DNA from: a virus
Length of the DNA stretch: 37,993 nucleotides
Reading direction: 5' to 3' (one strand)
Virus record (IMG/VR): IMGVR_UViG_3300006101_000027
Location: 1 to 37,993 of that record
Positions 23,561 through 32,096 of the stretch are shown piece after piece. Under the pieces are notes generated by a model. It made no database searches. It worked only from the letters and a program-made list of their open reading frames with translations, and was not told the origin of the DNA. The stretch's first letter is position 1, and every line of letters begins with the position of its first letter. The position numbers were made by a program, and so were the translations under genes.

Positions 23561-25228
23561 ATGTCTCAGTTGAAATATTTTGTCCCTGCTACAGGTTCGC
23601 CGTTTACGCCAACCGCCGTGTCAGGCACAACAATTACCGTTTCAAGCACCGCCAACCTTACGACTGGTATGTACGTTGAAAACGCCACTTACGGAATCAA
23701 CACAACCATCTCAAGCATTACCAACTCAACGCAATTTGTTGTTGCTTCATCAGCGGGCATTACAACATCCACGCCGCTAAACATCGGCTCTTGGGTTACC
23801 GCTGTCGTTGGACAACAGGGCTACCAAGGCTACCAAGGCAGCGCAGCAACGGTAAACGTTGGAACGACTTCTACCGTCTCCTATGCAACTGGCGCTTCGG
23901 TTACTAATTCTGGCTCACAAAGTACGGCAGTGTTTAATTTTTCTGTTCCTCAAGGCCCTCAGGGCTATCAAGGGCAGGCTGTTACCGGGCCGCAGGGGCC
24001 GCAGGGCTACCAGGGAATTGGTTATTACGGCGTAACATCAATTACCCAAAATACATTATCTACCGGTACATATTCTTTAACCTGGGCCGTTTCTAATAGT
24101 GGTGCTTTTGCAGTTGGTCAACGTGTTCGTGCCGCCCTTACATCACTACCTACTACTTGGGCGTCTGGAACAATAACAGCATTAACGGCGAACTCATCCA
24201 TTACCGTACTTATAGACACAACAAACGGAACTGCAACAACCGCCGGGCCATGGACTTTTAGCACCGATGGTCTTCCAGGGCCACAAGGCGTTACGGGTTC
24301 TCAAGGCTTCCAAGGTTATGGATATATTTTTGTTCCAACAAACTCATTTGCGCCTCAATTGGGTAGTTTTAATTTTAGCAATAGCACCGTAGGTTCTTAT
24401 TCAATTACCGCATATCAAACCGGAGGAAGAGTTCGCCTTGTTGCTACTTCATCTACTAGCGTTTATGTAGAAGGAATAAATACCGGCCCCACAGGTGGTT
24501 TTGGTAACAACACAAACGTAACCATTGACACAATTGGTAACAACGCTTATGGAACCGGTGTCTCTACAACAATTACTGCAACAACTCTTGTACAATCCGC
24601 CTACACTTGGCCAACAAATATTTGGGTTGGCGCTGTTGTAACGGTTGGAACCACTACCGCTACGGTTACATCCAACAACGCAACAACCTTGACGTTTACT
24701 GGCAACTGGTCGTCAACGACCCCGGCAAACGTATCCTCATATTCCATATCATTTTCTAGTTGGTCAATGAGCGTTGCTGGGAACGTAGGGCTACAGGGTC
24801 CACAAGGTACTGCTGGTTCGGGCAACATGTCCACAACTACTTACGACCCTGCGGCTATTGCTCAGCAGATTGTAGGAACCACTGCGGCACAAACTGTTAC
24901 CAACAAACGAATTACCAAACGAATTCTTTCTCTTTCTGCAAACTCTGCCACGCCCACAATAAACACAGACTCTTACGATGTTGTACACATTACGGCGCAA
25001 ACTGCGGCCATTACGTCGTTTACCACAAACCTCACTGGCACCCCTGTTGATGGAGACACTTTGCGAATCAGCGTTACTGGAACTACTGGCATTCCATTGA
25101 CATGGGGAACAAAGTTTGAGCCTTCAACTGCTACACTTCCTACAACAACCACTAGCACAACACGCCTTGACGTTGGTTTCTTTTGGAACACCGAAACATC
25201 AAAATGGCGATGCGTGGCAGTAGCGTAA
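23561..25228 (+). CDS. second collagen-like tail fibre protein
   Basis: The product is 555 residues and starts directly after the APS kinase stop. Residues 1-80 form a small beta module (TTITVSSTANLTTGMYV, SITNSTQFVVAS). Collagen-like G-x-y runs occur near 84-95, 129-153, 240-252 and 409-420, with GYQ and GPQ triplets. Between them are beta domains containing VGQRVRAAL-like and GGRVRLVAT-like strands that match the domain in the first fibre (VGQRVRICAQ). It also has the shaft motif ASVTNSGSQSTAVFNF. The C-terminus ends ETSKWRCVAVA, paralogous to the first fibre's ATSKWRCVGYV, and probably forms a trimerising tip or attachment knob. It is likely a host-binding side fibre. Confidence 0.78.
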   Translation: MSQLKYFVPATGSPFTPTAVSGTTITVSSTANLTTGMYVENATYGINTTISSITNSTQFVVASSAGITTSTPLNIGSWVTAVVGQQGYQGYQGSAATVNVGTTSTVSYATGASVTNSGSQSTAVFNFSVPQGPQGYQGQAVTGPQGPQGYQGIGYYGVTSITQNTLSTGTYSLTWAVSNSGAFAVGQRVRAALTSLPTTWASGTITALTANSSITVLIDTTNGTATTAGPWTFSTDGLPGPQGVTGSQGFQGYGYIFVPTNSFAPQLGSFNFSNSTVGSYSITAYQTGGRVRLVATSSTSVYVEGINTGPTGGFGNNTNVTIDTIGNNAYGTGVSTTITATTLVQSAYTWPTNIWVGAVVTVGTTTATVTSNNATTLTFTGNWSSTTPANVSSYSISFSSWSMSVAGNVGLQGPQGTAGSGNMSTTTYDPAAIAQQIVGTTAAQTVTNKRITKRILSLSANSATPTINTDSYDVVHITAQTAAITSFTTNLTGTPVDGDTLRISVTGTTGIPLTWGTKFEPSTATLPTTTTSTTRLDVGFFWNTETSKWRCVAVA

Positions 25229-25237
25229 GGATAGACA

Positions 25238-27196
25238 ATGGCCGCAACTACTTATTATGTTCGCAATACAAGCAACTACGCCAGTGCATCTGATACGGCA
25301 AATGGTGGAACCTCTCCAACCATTTTGGCAACTAGCACCACCGCCGCGGGCTCAAACAGCACTACCCTTGTTTCCCTTGCAAGCGTTTTTACCGCTTCAA
25401 TGGTTGGGCAAAACGTAAACATTAACAATGGTTCTTGGTATCTTATAACTGCGTACACTTCCGCAACAACTGTAACAATTTCTTACGTTTATGGAGCCAG
25501 TTTTACTGGCACAACAGGACTTACTTTTAATGTTGGTGGACCCTTTGCCACAATTACTGCCGCTCTTCCTAACTCGGCGGTAAACCCAATATATGCAAAT
25601 ACGGTGAACTCTCCAACTATTACTATTTATGTAGGCGCTGGTGTTTATCGGTATTCTACCGCTGCCTTCTTCAGCGGAATAAATTTAAACGTAATTGGTG
25701 ACGTTACTGGCGCCTACACAGGAGATGCTGGGGAGGTGGTAGCAACTTGGTTTACCGCCGACACTGGGGTAACTGGATATGCTGGGCAATGTGCTCTTTT
25801 TTACACAACTCAAACCACCATTTCAAACATTACTTGGATTGGCGGAACTGGCACAAGCACTACAAACGGTTTTATTTTTCAGACCTCACAACTACCCGCT
25901 ACTAGTGGAACTCAAATAATTTCAAACACCTCAACAACTCTTACAATCGGTGGCGTTAGTTGGGCAACAAATCAATGGGCAGGCTACATATTTGAAGTTG
26001 GTAACGTAACCTGTCTTGTTACCTCTAACACATCAAACGTCTTGACTTTTACAGCCGGTTTCAATAACCCTGGTTCTTTGTCTTATAGCACCAGCACTAC
26101 TTGGTATATGTTTGGCCAATTAGTTTTTCAAGATTGCGTTTTTAACGGAATGGCATCTTCTTCTAATATTACAATGTCTAACGGTTACGGAACGGGTTTT
26201 GTTCCATATGTTTTATATGACCGTTGCCTTTTAGTTGGAAAGGGAACAGCAAACAACGCAGTAATAACTCCGTATTTTTCTTTTGGTGGCTCTATTGTCA
26301 TTCAAAATAGCCTTATTATGGGCTGGGGTGGTTCCAACCATGCTGCAATTTGGGTAAGAACAAACGGTTCTTTGCAATATGCAAACATGTGTTACATAAA
26401 TAACTGCACAATTTTTGGCGCAGCGCAAGGTGTTTATTCTTCTGCCACAACAGCAGTAGGAATTGCAAACGTTTCTAATTCTTTTATTTCTGGTGCTGTT
26501 TATGGCGGTTACGGAAGCGGTACTCCTAACGCTATTACTGATGCTGGATACAACCAATGGTTTGGCGGTAGCGCTCTTAGCGGAATAACACTGGCCGGAA
26601 CCTCCTATCAAACCTACACTGGCAGTCCAAGCGGTTCTTCGCCTGCCATTGATTTTGGTCAATGGTCAAAAATCTCAAATCAAATTAGGCCCTTTGCTTC
26701 CCCCAGCAATGTATCCCCGTTGTTGGGTTTTGGCAATGCCAGTATCACTTACGCGGGAACCGTTACGCCAACGCCCACCTACGACGTTTTAAACCGTCCT
26801 AGGCCCTCTGGTGGAGGCTCATCAAAGTACACCATTGGATACGCAGAGCGACACGACTTTGCCGTGCAAGACCTTACAAACTATCCATCTGGCTACACCG
26901 CCTCGGGAAAACTTGTAGGCCCTGGAGACCAAATTGTCTACATTGCAGTTGACTCCGTTGCGCATACATTTGCAGTTCAAGTGTTGCAGAGTTTTACAGG
27001 TACGTCAACTGTCAGCATTTTGGCAAACCCTGAACTTGGCGTTGCGGCTCAGACTCTTTCAAACACTACGTCCGGCTCTTGGCAAACGTTGACATTTTCA
27101 TCTATTACCCCAACCAAACAGGGTTACATTGCTTTGCAAATTACGTCTAAAGACACCGCGGGCACGGGCACTCTTAACTTTGGAGCAATTGTCTAA
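25238..27196 (+). CDS. beta-helix-like tail fibre/tailspike protein
   Basis: The product is 652 residues with AAGGA before the ATG. The section around residues 100-135 (GGPFATITAALP, then TITIYVGAGVYR) is the typical entry of a right-handed beta-helix (pectate-lyase-like) domain. Following repeats such as TTISNITWIGGTG, FQDCVFNGMASSSN, VLYDRCLLVGKG, SIVIQNSLIMGWGG and CYINNCTIFGAAQG are successive rungs, and the C-terminal 90 residues form a beta-sandwich. Tailspikes with this fold often bind or cleave surface polysaccharides; I cannot identify a catalytic pair here, so binding alone is as likely. It is coupled to the next small gene (TAATG). Confidence 0.75.
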   Translation: MAATTYYVRNTSNYASASDTANGGTSPTILATSTTAAGSNSTTLVSLASVFTASMVGQNVNINNGSWYLITAYTSATTVTISYVYGASFTGTTGLTFNVGGPFATITAALPNSAVNPIYANTVNSPTITIYVGAGVYRYSTAAFFSGINLNVIGDVTGAYTGDAGEVVATWFTADTGVTGYAGQCALFYTTQTTISNITWIGGTGTSTTNGFIFQTSQLPATSGTQIISNTSTTLTIGGVSWATNQWAGYIFEVGNVTCLVTSNTSNVLTFTAGFNNPGSLSYSTSTTWYMFGQLVFQDCVFNGMASSSNITMSNGYGTGFVPYVLYDRCLLVGKGTANNAVITPYFSFGGSIVIQNSLIMGWGGSNHAAIWVRTNGSLQYANMCYINNCTIFGAAQGVYSSATTAVGIANVSNSFISGAVYGGYGSGTPNAITDAGYNQWFGGSALSGITLAGTSYQTYTGSPSGSSPAIDFGQWSKISNQIRPFASPSNVSPLLGFGNASITYAGTVTPTPTYDVLNRPRPSGGGSSKYTIGYAERHDFAVQDLTNYPSGYTASGKLVGPGDQIVYIAVDSVAHTFAVQVLQSFTGTSTVSILANPELGVAAQTLSNTTSGSWQTLTFSSITPTKQGYIALQITSKDTAGTGTLNFGAIV

Positions 27197-27393
27197 TGGC
27201 TTCCCCCAACCCAAACGCACTTAGGTACTGGCGTGAACAAGGAACCGTTCTTCCTCCGTACAACAGCGTTGCCTCAACCGGCACAAACGGCGAGCGGTAT
27301 TGGAGCAATCAAGGAACTGTAATGTTTCCCGGCATTTTCTTTGTTACGGCAACTCCCGTTACTTCGTCCGCCGGATTCTTTTCTTTTATGTAA
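27196..27393 (+). CDS. 65-residue protein with an internal repeat
   Basis: The product contains two copies of one pattern: ALRYWREQGTVLPPYN at residues 8-23 and ERYWSNQGTVMFPGIF at 33-48, followed by FFVTATPVTSSAGFFSFM. R-Y-W-x-x-Q-G-T-V is a phrase seen in small phage proteins near tail fibres, but I cannot name its function. Its position at the end of the fibre operon suggests a small virion or assembly protein. The start overlaps the stop of the beta-helix gene. Confidence 0.65.
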   Translation: MASPNPNALRYWREQGTVLPPYNSVASTGTNGERYWSNQGTVMFPGIFFVTATPVTSSAGFFSFM

Positions 27394-27397
27394 ATCC

Positions 27398-27426
27398 TTG
27401 ATTTTTTAACCTATATGGTGTATTAT
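27398..27426 (+). promoter_or_regulatory. sigma70-type promoter upstream of the glycosyltransferase
   Basis: TTGATT (27398-27403) and TATTAT (27421-27426) are separated by exactly 17 bases. They match the -35 and -10 consensus at 4/6 and 5/6 positions. The site lies in one of the few real intergenic gaps in the window (76 bases), about 44 bases before the ATG, which has its own GAGGGG ribosome binding site. No other promoter this good was found. Confidence 0.6.
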
Positions 27427-27469
27427 GTTTGTATGATGGGGCATTTACTGCCGCTCTGAGGGGAACGAC

Positions 27470-28705
27470 ATGATTAGTGTATTTACGCCAAGCCATAACT
27501 CTAAATTCTTAGATGATTGCTACGCTTCTCTAAAAGCGCAAACAATTGAGAATTGGGAATGGATTGTTCTCCTTAATGGTGGCGCTGAGTGGTCTCGTCC
27601 AGAGTGGGACGACCGTGTTCGAGTTGCGTATGCAGATGAAAAACTGCAAGGCGTAGGCGCACTGAAGCGTCATGCCGTTGAACTTTGTTCCGGCAGGATT
27701 CTTGTGGAACTTGACCACGACGACTTGCTTGCCCCCAACGCTCTAGAAGAAATTCAAAACGTTTTCAAGGACCCTTACACTGTCTTTGCTTACTCTGACT
27801 TTGCTCAAATTAACGAAGACGGCACCCCAAACCACCAGCGATTTGATGAATCATTTGGTTGGGAATACTATCAAGAGGGTGAGCATTTGGTCTGCAAGGG
27901 CCTCGAGCCTAGTCCGCACAATGTTTCTTACATTTGGTATGCCCCCAATCATGTCCGCGCTTTTTTAAAGTTTGCGTACGACACTGCGGGCGGATACGAT
28001 TCTTCAAAAAAAGTTCTTGACGACCAAGATTTGATGACGCGTCTTTACTTGATTGGCGGCTTTCACCACATTGAAAAGTGTTTGTACTACCAACGTGTAC
28101 ACACGCTAAACACGCAAAAAGACCCAGAGACCAACAAGTTTATTCAAGAAGAAACTGTGCGTCTTCATGGGCAAACCATTCAGCCCCTTTTGTTGAAGTG
28201 GGCCGAAGATGAAGGTCTTTTGGCTCTTGACCTTGGTGGGGCGCACAATCCTGCACCCGGTTACAAAACCGTCGACCTTAATGAGCCTGCTGATTTCTTA
28301 GGCGACATTTTTAACGTGCTGGGCGACATGGAAGACAATTCTGTAGGCGTTATTCGAGCCGTTGATTTCTGCGAACACATTTCAGATAAGATTCGATTGT
28401 GGAATGAGTTTCACCGGGTTCTTGCCCACGGCGGCATGGTCCTTAGCCTTACCCCCAGCACCGATGGCCGAGGCGCCTTCCAAGACCCTACGCACGTTGC
28501 GTTTTACAACGAAAACAGTTTTTGGTATTGGACAGACGACCAGTTTCGCCGGTTTGTCCCAGAAATTACTTGCAACTTTCAAGTAAGCCAACTTTTCACT
28601 CACTTCCCAAGCGAGTGGCACCAAGCAAACAATATCCCTTATGTCTGCGCCAACCTTATTGCAATTAAGGAAGGTCCGCGCCAGGGGGGCAGACTAGGAA
28701 TCTAA
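27470..28705 (+). CDS. glycosyltransferase family 2 fused to a methyltransferase-like domain
   Basis: The 411-residue product has two domains. Residues 1-220 are a GT-A fold glycosyltransferase of family 2: start ISVFTPSHNS, then WEWIVLLNGG, and the metal-binding DxD in VELDHDD (D82, D84), followed by the acceptor-side segment with KKVLDDQDLMTRL. Residues about 245-400 resemble a class I SAM-dependent methyltransferase: LALDLGGAHNPAPGYKTVDL, then VDFCEHISD, HRVLAHGGMVLSLTPS and the tail ending in NLIAIKE. Such two-domain proteins are found in other phages in or near tail genes. It lies between fibre and baseplate wedge genes, has its own promoter, and could decorate fibres or host glycans. 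No membrane segment is seen. Sugar and methyl acceptor are unknown. Confidence 0.85.
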   Translation: MISVFTPSHNSKFLDDCYASLKAQTIENWEWIVLLNGGAEWSRPEWDDRVRVAYADEKLQGVGALKRHAVELCSGRILVELDHDDLLAPNALEEIQNVFKDPYTVFAYSDFAQINEDGTPNHQRFDESFGWEYYQEGEHLVCKGLEPSPHNVSYIWYAPNHVRAFLKFAYDTAGGYDSSKKVLDDQDLMTRLYLIGGFHHIEKCLYYQRVHTLNTQKDPETNKFIQEETVRLHGQTIQPLLLKWAEDEGLLALDLGGAHNPAPGYKTVDLNEPADFLGDIFNVLGDMEDNSVGVIRAVDFCEHISDKIRLWNEFHRVLAHGGMVLSLTPSTDGRGAFQDPTHVAFYNENSFWYWTDDQFRRFVPEITCNFQVSQLFTHFPSEWHQANNIPYVCANLIAIKEGPRQGGRLGI

Positions 28706-29377
28706 ATGGCTGACGCTATTACAGAACTTACAGCAACATGGGTTGCAGGAAGCGGAATCCAATTAAATTGGACGGCGGCGAGCGACGTCACCAATGGCTC
28801 CATTTACCAAGTGTACGTACTAGCAAATGCCGACCAAACCATTCCTGTTTGGAACTTGTTTACCTCTCTTGCGCCAAACGTTGTGCGAGCAAGCGGAACC
28901 TCAAACCTTAGTTTGGTCGCCCCGGTCCCTTCGTATTTTTATAAGTTTCCTAACTTGACAAATATCCCCGCGTCGGTTGCCTTTAGCATTATTCACGTAG
29001 ATTATTTAAACGCAAGCAGCGTTCCGCTAAATATTTCAGTTTTTTCTCCGTCTGTAAACCCTGTCTATGGTCCGCCGCATTTTCAAAACAATTTTACTCT
29101 TGACCCTTTTGGTCAATTGTCCGTCAACCCTCAAGATTCTTACGAAGAAATATCTTCTTCAGTTGCAATGGTTGTAGGGGCGCTTATTGGCGAAAGAACA
29201 ATGCTTCCCGAGTTTGGCATTGAAGACCCAACCTTTACCGATATTGACACAGAATCTATTGAACAAACAATTCAACGTTGGGAGCCACGGGCCAACGCAA
29301 ATGTTTCAGTAGAATATGACGACAACAATAACGCTTCTTTAAGCGTATCAATCACCAGTAATTTGGGAAGTGACTAA
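28706..29377 (+). CDS. baseplate wedge protein (gp25-like) with N-terminal Fn3-like domain
   Basis: The product is 223 residues. The C-terminal 95 residues fit the gp25/gpW family: FQNNFTLDPFGQLSVNPQDSYEEISSSVAMVVGALIGERTMLPEFGI, where the E-R-x-x-x-x-x-[FY]-G motif is the family signature. Gp25 proteins are usually 110-140 residues; the extra N-terminal 125 residues (LTATWVAGSGIQLNWTAASDVTNGSIYQVYVLANAD) look like an Fn3 domain. It begins the wedge gene set and overlaps the J-like gene by one base (TAATG). It would connect sheath and wedge. Confidence 0.82.
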   Translation: MADAITELTATWVAGSGIQLNWTAASDVTNGSIYQVYVLANADQTIPVWNLFTSLAPNVVRASGTSNLSLVAPVPSYFYKFPNLTNIPASVAFSIIHVDYLNASSVPLNISVFSPSVNPVYGPPHFQNNFTLDPFGQLSVNPQDSYEEISSSVAMVVGALIGERTMLPEFGIEDPTFTDIDTESIEQTIQRWEPRANANVSVEYDDNNNASLSVSITSNLGSD

Positions 29378-32094
29378 TGGCATACATTAACGTACCAATC
29401 GTAACAGAAGCAGACGTACTTGTCCAACAGTCCCTTGCTTCTATCTCTGCCAATATTCCTGGTTGGATTCCCCGTGAGGGCAACCTCGAGGTTCTTCTTC
29501 TAGAACAGTTTGCTGCAATGTCATCAGAGGCCGCTAACGTGGCCTCTAACGTCCCTGACTCCATCTTTCAATACTTTGGTTCACTCATTGGAATTGTGCC
29601 AAATGCGGGACTTCAGAATCAACTGTATTCAACTTGGACTTTGGTTAGCAATGCTCCCGCTGGCGGTTATCAAATTGCGGCTGGAACAATTGTTGGCGTT
29701 TTTTACGCAGGTGCCTCTTACCAGTTTCAAACGGTAAACCCTCTTACAATCTCCGCAGGAACAAATAGCACGGCAGGCGTTTTGCTGGAAGCCGTCACTA
29801 CGGGTGCGGCTTACAACATTCAATCGTTTTCTGGTTTTGGCGCAAACGTAAACTCTTCTCCTACACCCCCGTTTTACATGCAACTGCAAACGCAAGATGC
29901 AAACATTTCAAGCGTTGTTATTACGGGAACCCCCGCAAACAATTCTAACCTTGTTGCCGGAACAGACCCTGAATCAACAGACGCATTTCTTTCTCGTCTT
30001 ACGGCTGAACTTCAATTGCTTGCCCCTCGGCCAATTACCCCGAGTGACTACGCTTTGTTTGCTCAAAACGTATCCGGTATTTACCGCGCACAGGCTTTTG
30101 ACGGTTTTAACTCGTTGACCAATTTATTTAGTGCGGCCAATGCAAACTTTACAACTGCTTCTACTTCGGGCTCAACGCCTAGTGGTTGGGGTGTGGTCGG
30201 AAACGGTACCGTAACGGCTGGTTTGCCTACGCTTTCTACGCCCGGAACAGCACCATCTAACTATCTTCAGTTTACAAGCACAAGCACTGCTCTTGTTAGC
30301 GCCGCCACCGTGCAAACTGCCACTATTGCAAAAGCCACAAGCCTTATTGTGACGGTTGGAACAGGCCCGTCTTTTAGCACCACAATCAGTTCGGTTGCCC
30401 CGGCCCTGATTATGATTACCGATTCAACAAACGGCAATGAAATTGCGGTTGTTACCGCAGCATCGGCAACCACTGGTTCGGGCTCCGCAACACAACAAAC
30501 ACTTACCATTGCGTCACCAGGACTAGCCTACGCGCACACAACGTCTGCAACCGTCAAGCAACTTCAAGCGGCTTCTGCCCCTGTTGCATCAAGTCTGTAC
30601 GCAAACTCTTACTGGTATCAAGCCGCTTCTGTAATTAAAGCCGCCGGCTCAGCCCCCGCAACTACGGCAACAGAAAAGCCATACATTGTTGCGGTTGCTA
30701 CGTACATTGATGGTTCAGTGCAAACATTTTCTTCATTGCCAACTTTGGACGATTCTCTTTACACGTACACGTCTAACTCCAAAGTTGTTACGTGCAACAT
30801 TGCGTCAACTAACGCCAACTCCACAAACGTTCTCGCTTCTGACCCCAGCGTTACCACAATTTACACAAACGCCAATCCATCGGCTCCGCGCCCATACGTA
30901 ACTAGCATTCAAATGTATATTGCTTTCTCAACTACTGAAACAAGCAAGACGCACACAATACCGTATGTTTCGCTTAATGAGGTTCAGTTGGACCTTACAA
31001 CGGCGCAAAGTCCAACGCTTACCACAAGCAATTACAACTTTATTCCTGATGCTACATTCCTTGACTACGAATACAGCAACGGATACGGCTCTTCTTGGAC
31101 CAACCCCAACGGCACGGTTATCCTTCCGGGAACTGGCGTGCAATATCAGGGAACCGGCTCTGCACTTGGTTCATCGTTAACGGTTAGTTCGCAAGCGTTC
31201 AACCTTTCCCACCTTGTCTCTGACACAACATCTACCTCAAGGGTTTACACGCTTTTTGCAACGGTCAACGCCACATACGCGGCATCATCAACTTATAGCA
31301 ATATTTCTATTCAAGTTGTAAACGTTGCAACATCCGCAGTTATCGCCACCGTTAGTCCATCGGCAGCCGCAGTGGTTACATTGCCAATTCAATTTACTCT
31401 TGCTGCTCCCGCAGACGTTCAGGTAAACATTGTTTTTGGGACTGGCCTTAATGTTCCTCTTGGCTCAAGCGTTATTGTTTCTAACGTTGCTGTTGTTTCT
31501 GGCGCTTACACGCTTACAAATCTTCCTGCGTTGAATCAATACAACTACACATGGACCCCCGGAGGGCTTTATAACCCCAACACGTACAATTACCCTCGTA
31601 CTGTTTCGGTTGTTCCCACAGACGCTAACGGACTTCCTGTTGCTCCAAGCATTGCGCAAAATCTTTCGTCCTACCTTGCAACTCGACGTGAAACAAACTT
31701 TACGGTTAATTCAATCAACCCTAATTATGTGCCGATTGACGTTCAATACACAATTTACGTTTCGCCCGCATACACCACAACGGCAGTGCAGACTTCTGTA
31801 AACTCTGCTATTCGCTCTTTTCTTAGCCCCGCAACATGGGCGGGCGGCACAAACTCGCCCCCTTATTGGAACGGTGCTGCGGTCTCGGTAAACGTTATGG
31901 ACCTTGCTTCAATCATCGGCCAAGTTGCCGGGGTTTCAAATGTTGTTTCTGTAGGCGCACGAACTTCGTACCCTACTGGTGGAACGTATCTCACAACAAC
32001 GGTTCCTTTGGTTGGGATTGCTCCGCTGCCGATTGCCAATACGATTACCCCAACGGTTTACGCTAACCCAAGCAACACGTTTACTGGACTCTAA
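29377..32094 (+). CDS. baseplate J-like wedge protein (gp6-like) with large insertion
   Basis: The product is 905 residues, more than twice the usual length of P2 gpJ. The start (VLVQQSLASISANIPGWIPREGNLEVLLLEQFAAMSSE) and the segment ESTDAFLSRLTAELQLLAPRPITPSDYALFAQNVSGIYRAQAF at about 200-240 belong to the J family, and the end (LATRRETNFTVNSINPNYVPIDVQYTIYVSP, then VMDLASIIGQVAGVSNVVSV) is the J C-terminal domain. Between about 243 and 740 is an insertion of several beta-sandwich domains, some with the layout of carbohydrate-binding modules (FTTASTSGSTPSGWGVVGNG..., YLQFTSTST). It is the core of the baseplate wedge dimer. Confidence 0.85.
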   Translation: MAYINVPIVTEADVLVQQSLASISANIPGWIPREGNLEVLLLEQFAAMSSEAANVASNVPDSIFQYFGSLIGIVPNAGLQNQLYSTWTLVSNAPAGGYQIAAGTIVGVFYAGASYQFQTVNPLTISAGTNSTAGVLLEAVTTGAAYNIQSFSGFGANVNSSPTPPFYMQLQTQDANISSVVITGTPANNSNLVAGTDPESTDAFLSRLTAELQLLAPRPITPSDYALFAQNVSGIYRAQAFDGFNSLTNLFSAANANFTTASTSGSTPSGWGVVGNGTVTAGLPTLSTPGTAPSNYLQFTSTSTALVSAATVQTATIAKATSLIVTVGTGPSFSTTISSVAPALIMITDSTNGNEIAVVTAASATTGSGSATQQTLTIASPGLAYAHTTSATVKQLQAASAPVASSLYANSYWYQAASVIKAAGSAPATTATEKPYIVAVATYIDGSVQTFSSLPTLDDSLYTYTSNSKVVTCNIASTNANSTNVLASDPSVTTIYTNANPSAPRPYVTSIQMYIAFSTTETSKTHTIPYVSLNEVQLDLTTAQSPTLTTSNYNFIPDATFLDYEYSNGYGSSWTNPNGTVILPGTGVQYQGTGSALGSSLTVSSQAFNLSHLVSDTTSTSRVYTLFATVNATYAASSTYSNISIQVVNVATSAVIATVSPSAAAVVTLPIQFTLAAPADVQVNIVFGTGLNVPLGSSVIVSNVAVVSGAYTLTNLPALNQYNYTWTPGGLYNPNTYNYPRTVSVVPTDANGLPVAPSIAQNLSSYLATRRETNFTVNSINPNYVPIDVQYTIYVSPAYTTTAVQTSVNSAIRSFLSPATWAGGTNSPPYWNGAAVSVNVMDLASIIGQVAGVSNVVSVGARTSYPTGGTYLTTTVPLVGIAPLPIANTITPTVYANPSNTFTGL

Positions 32095-32096
32095 TT

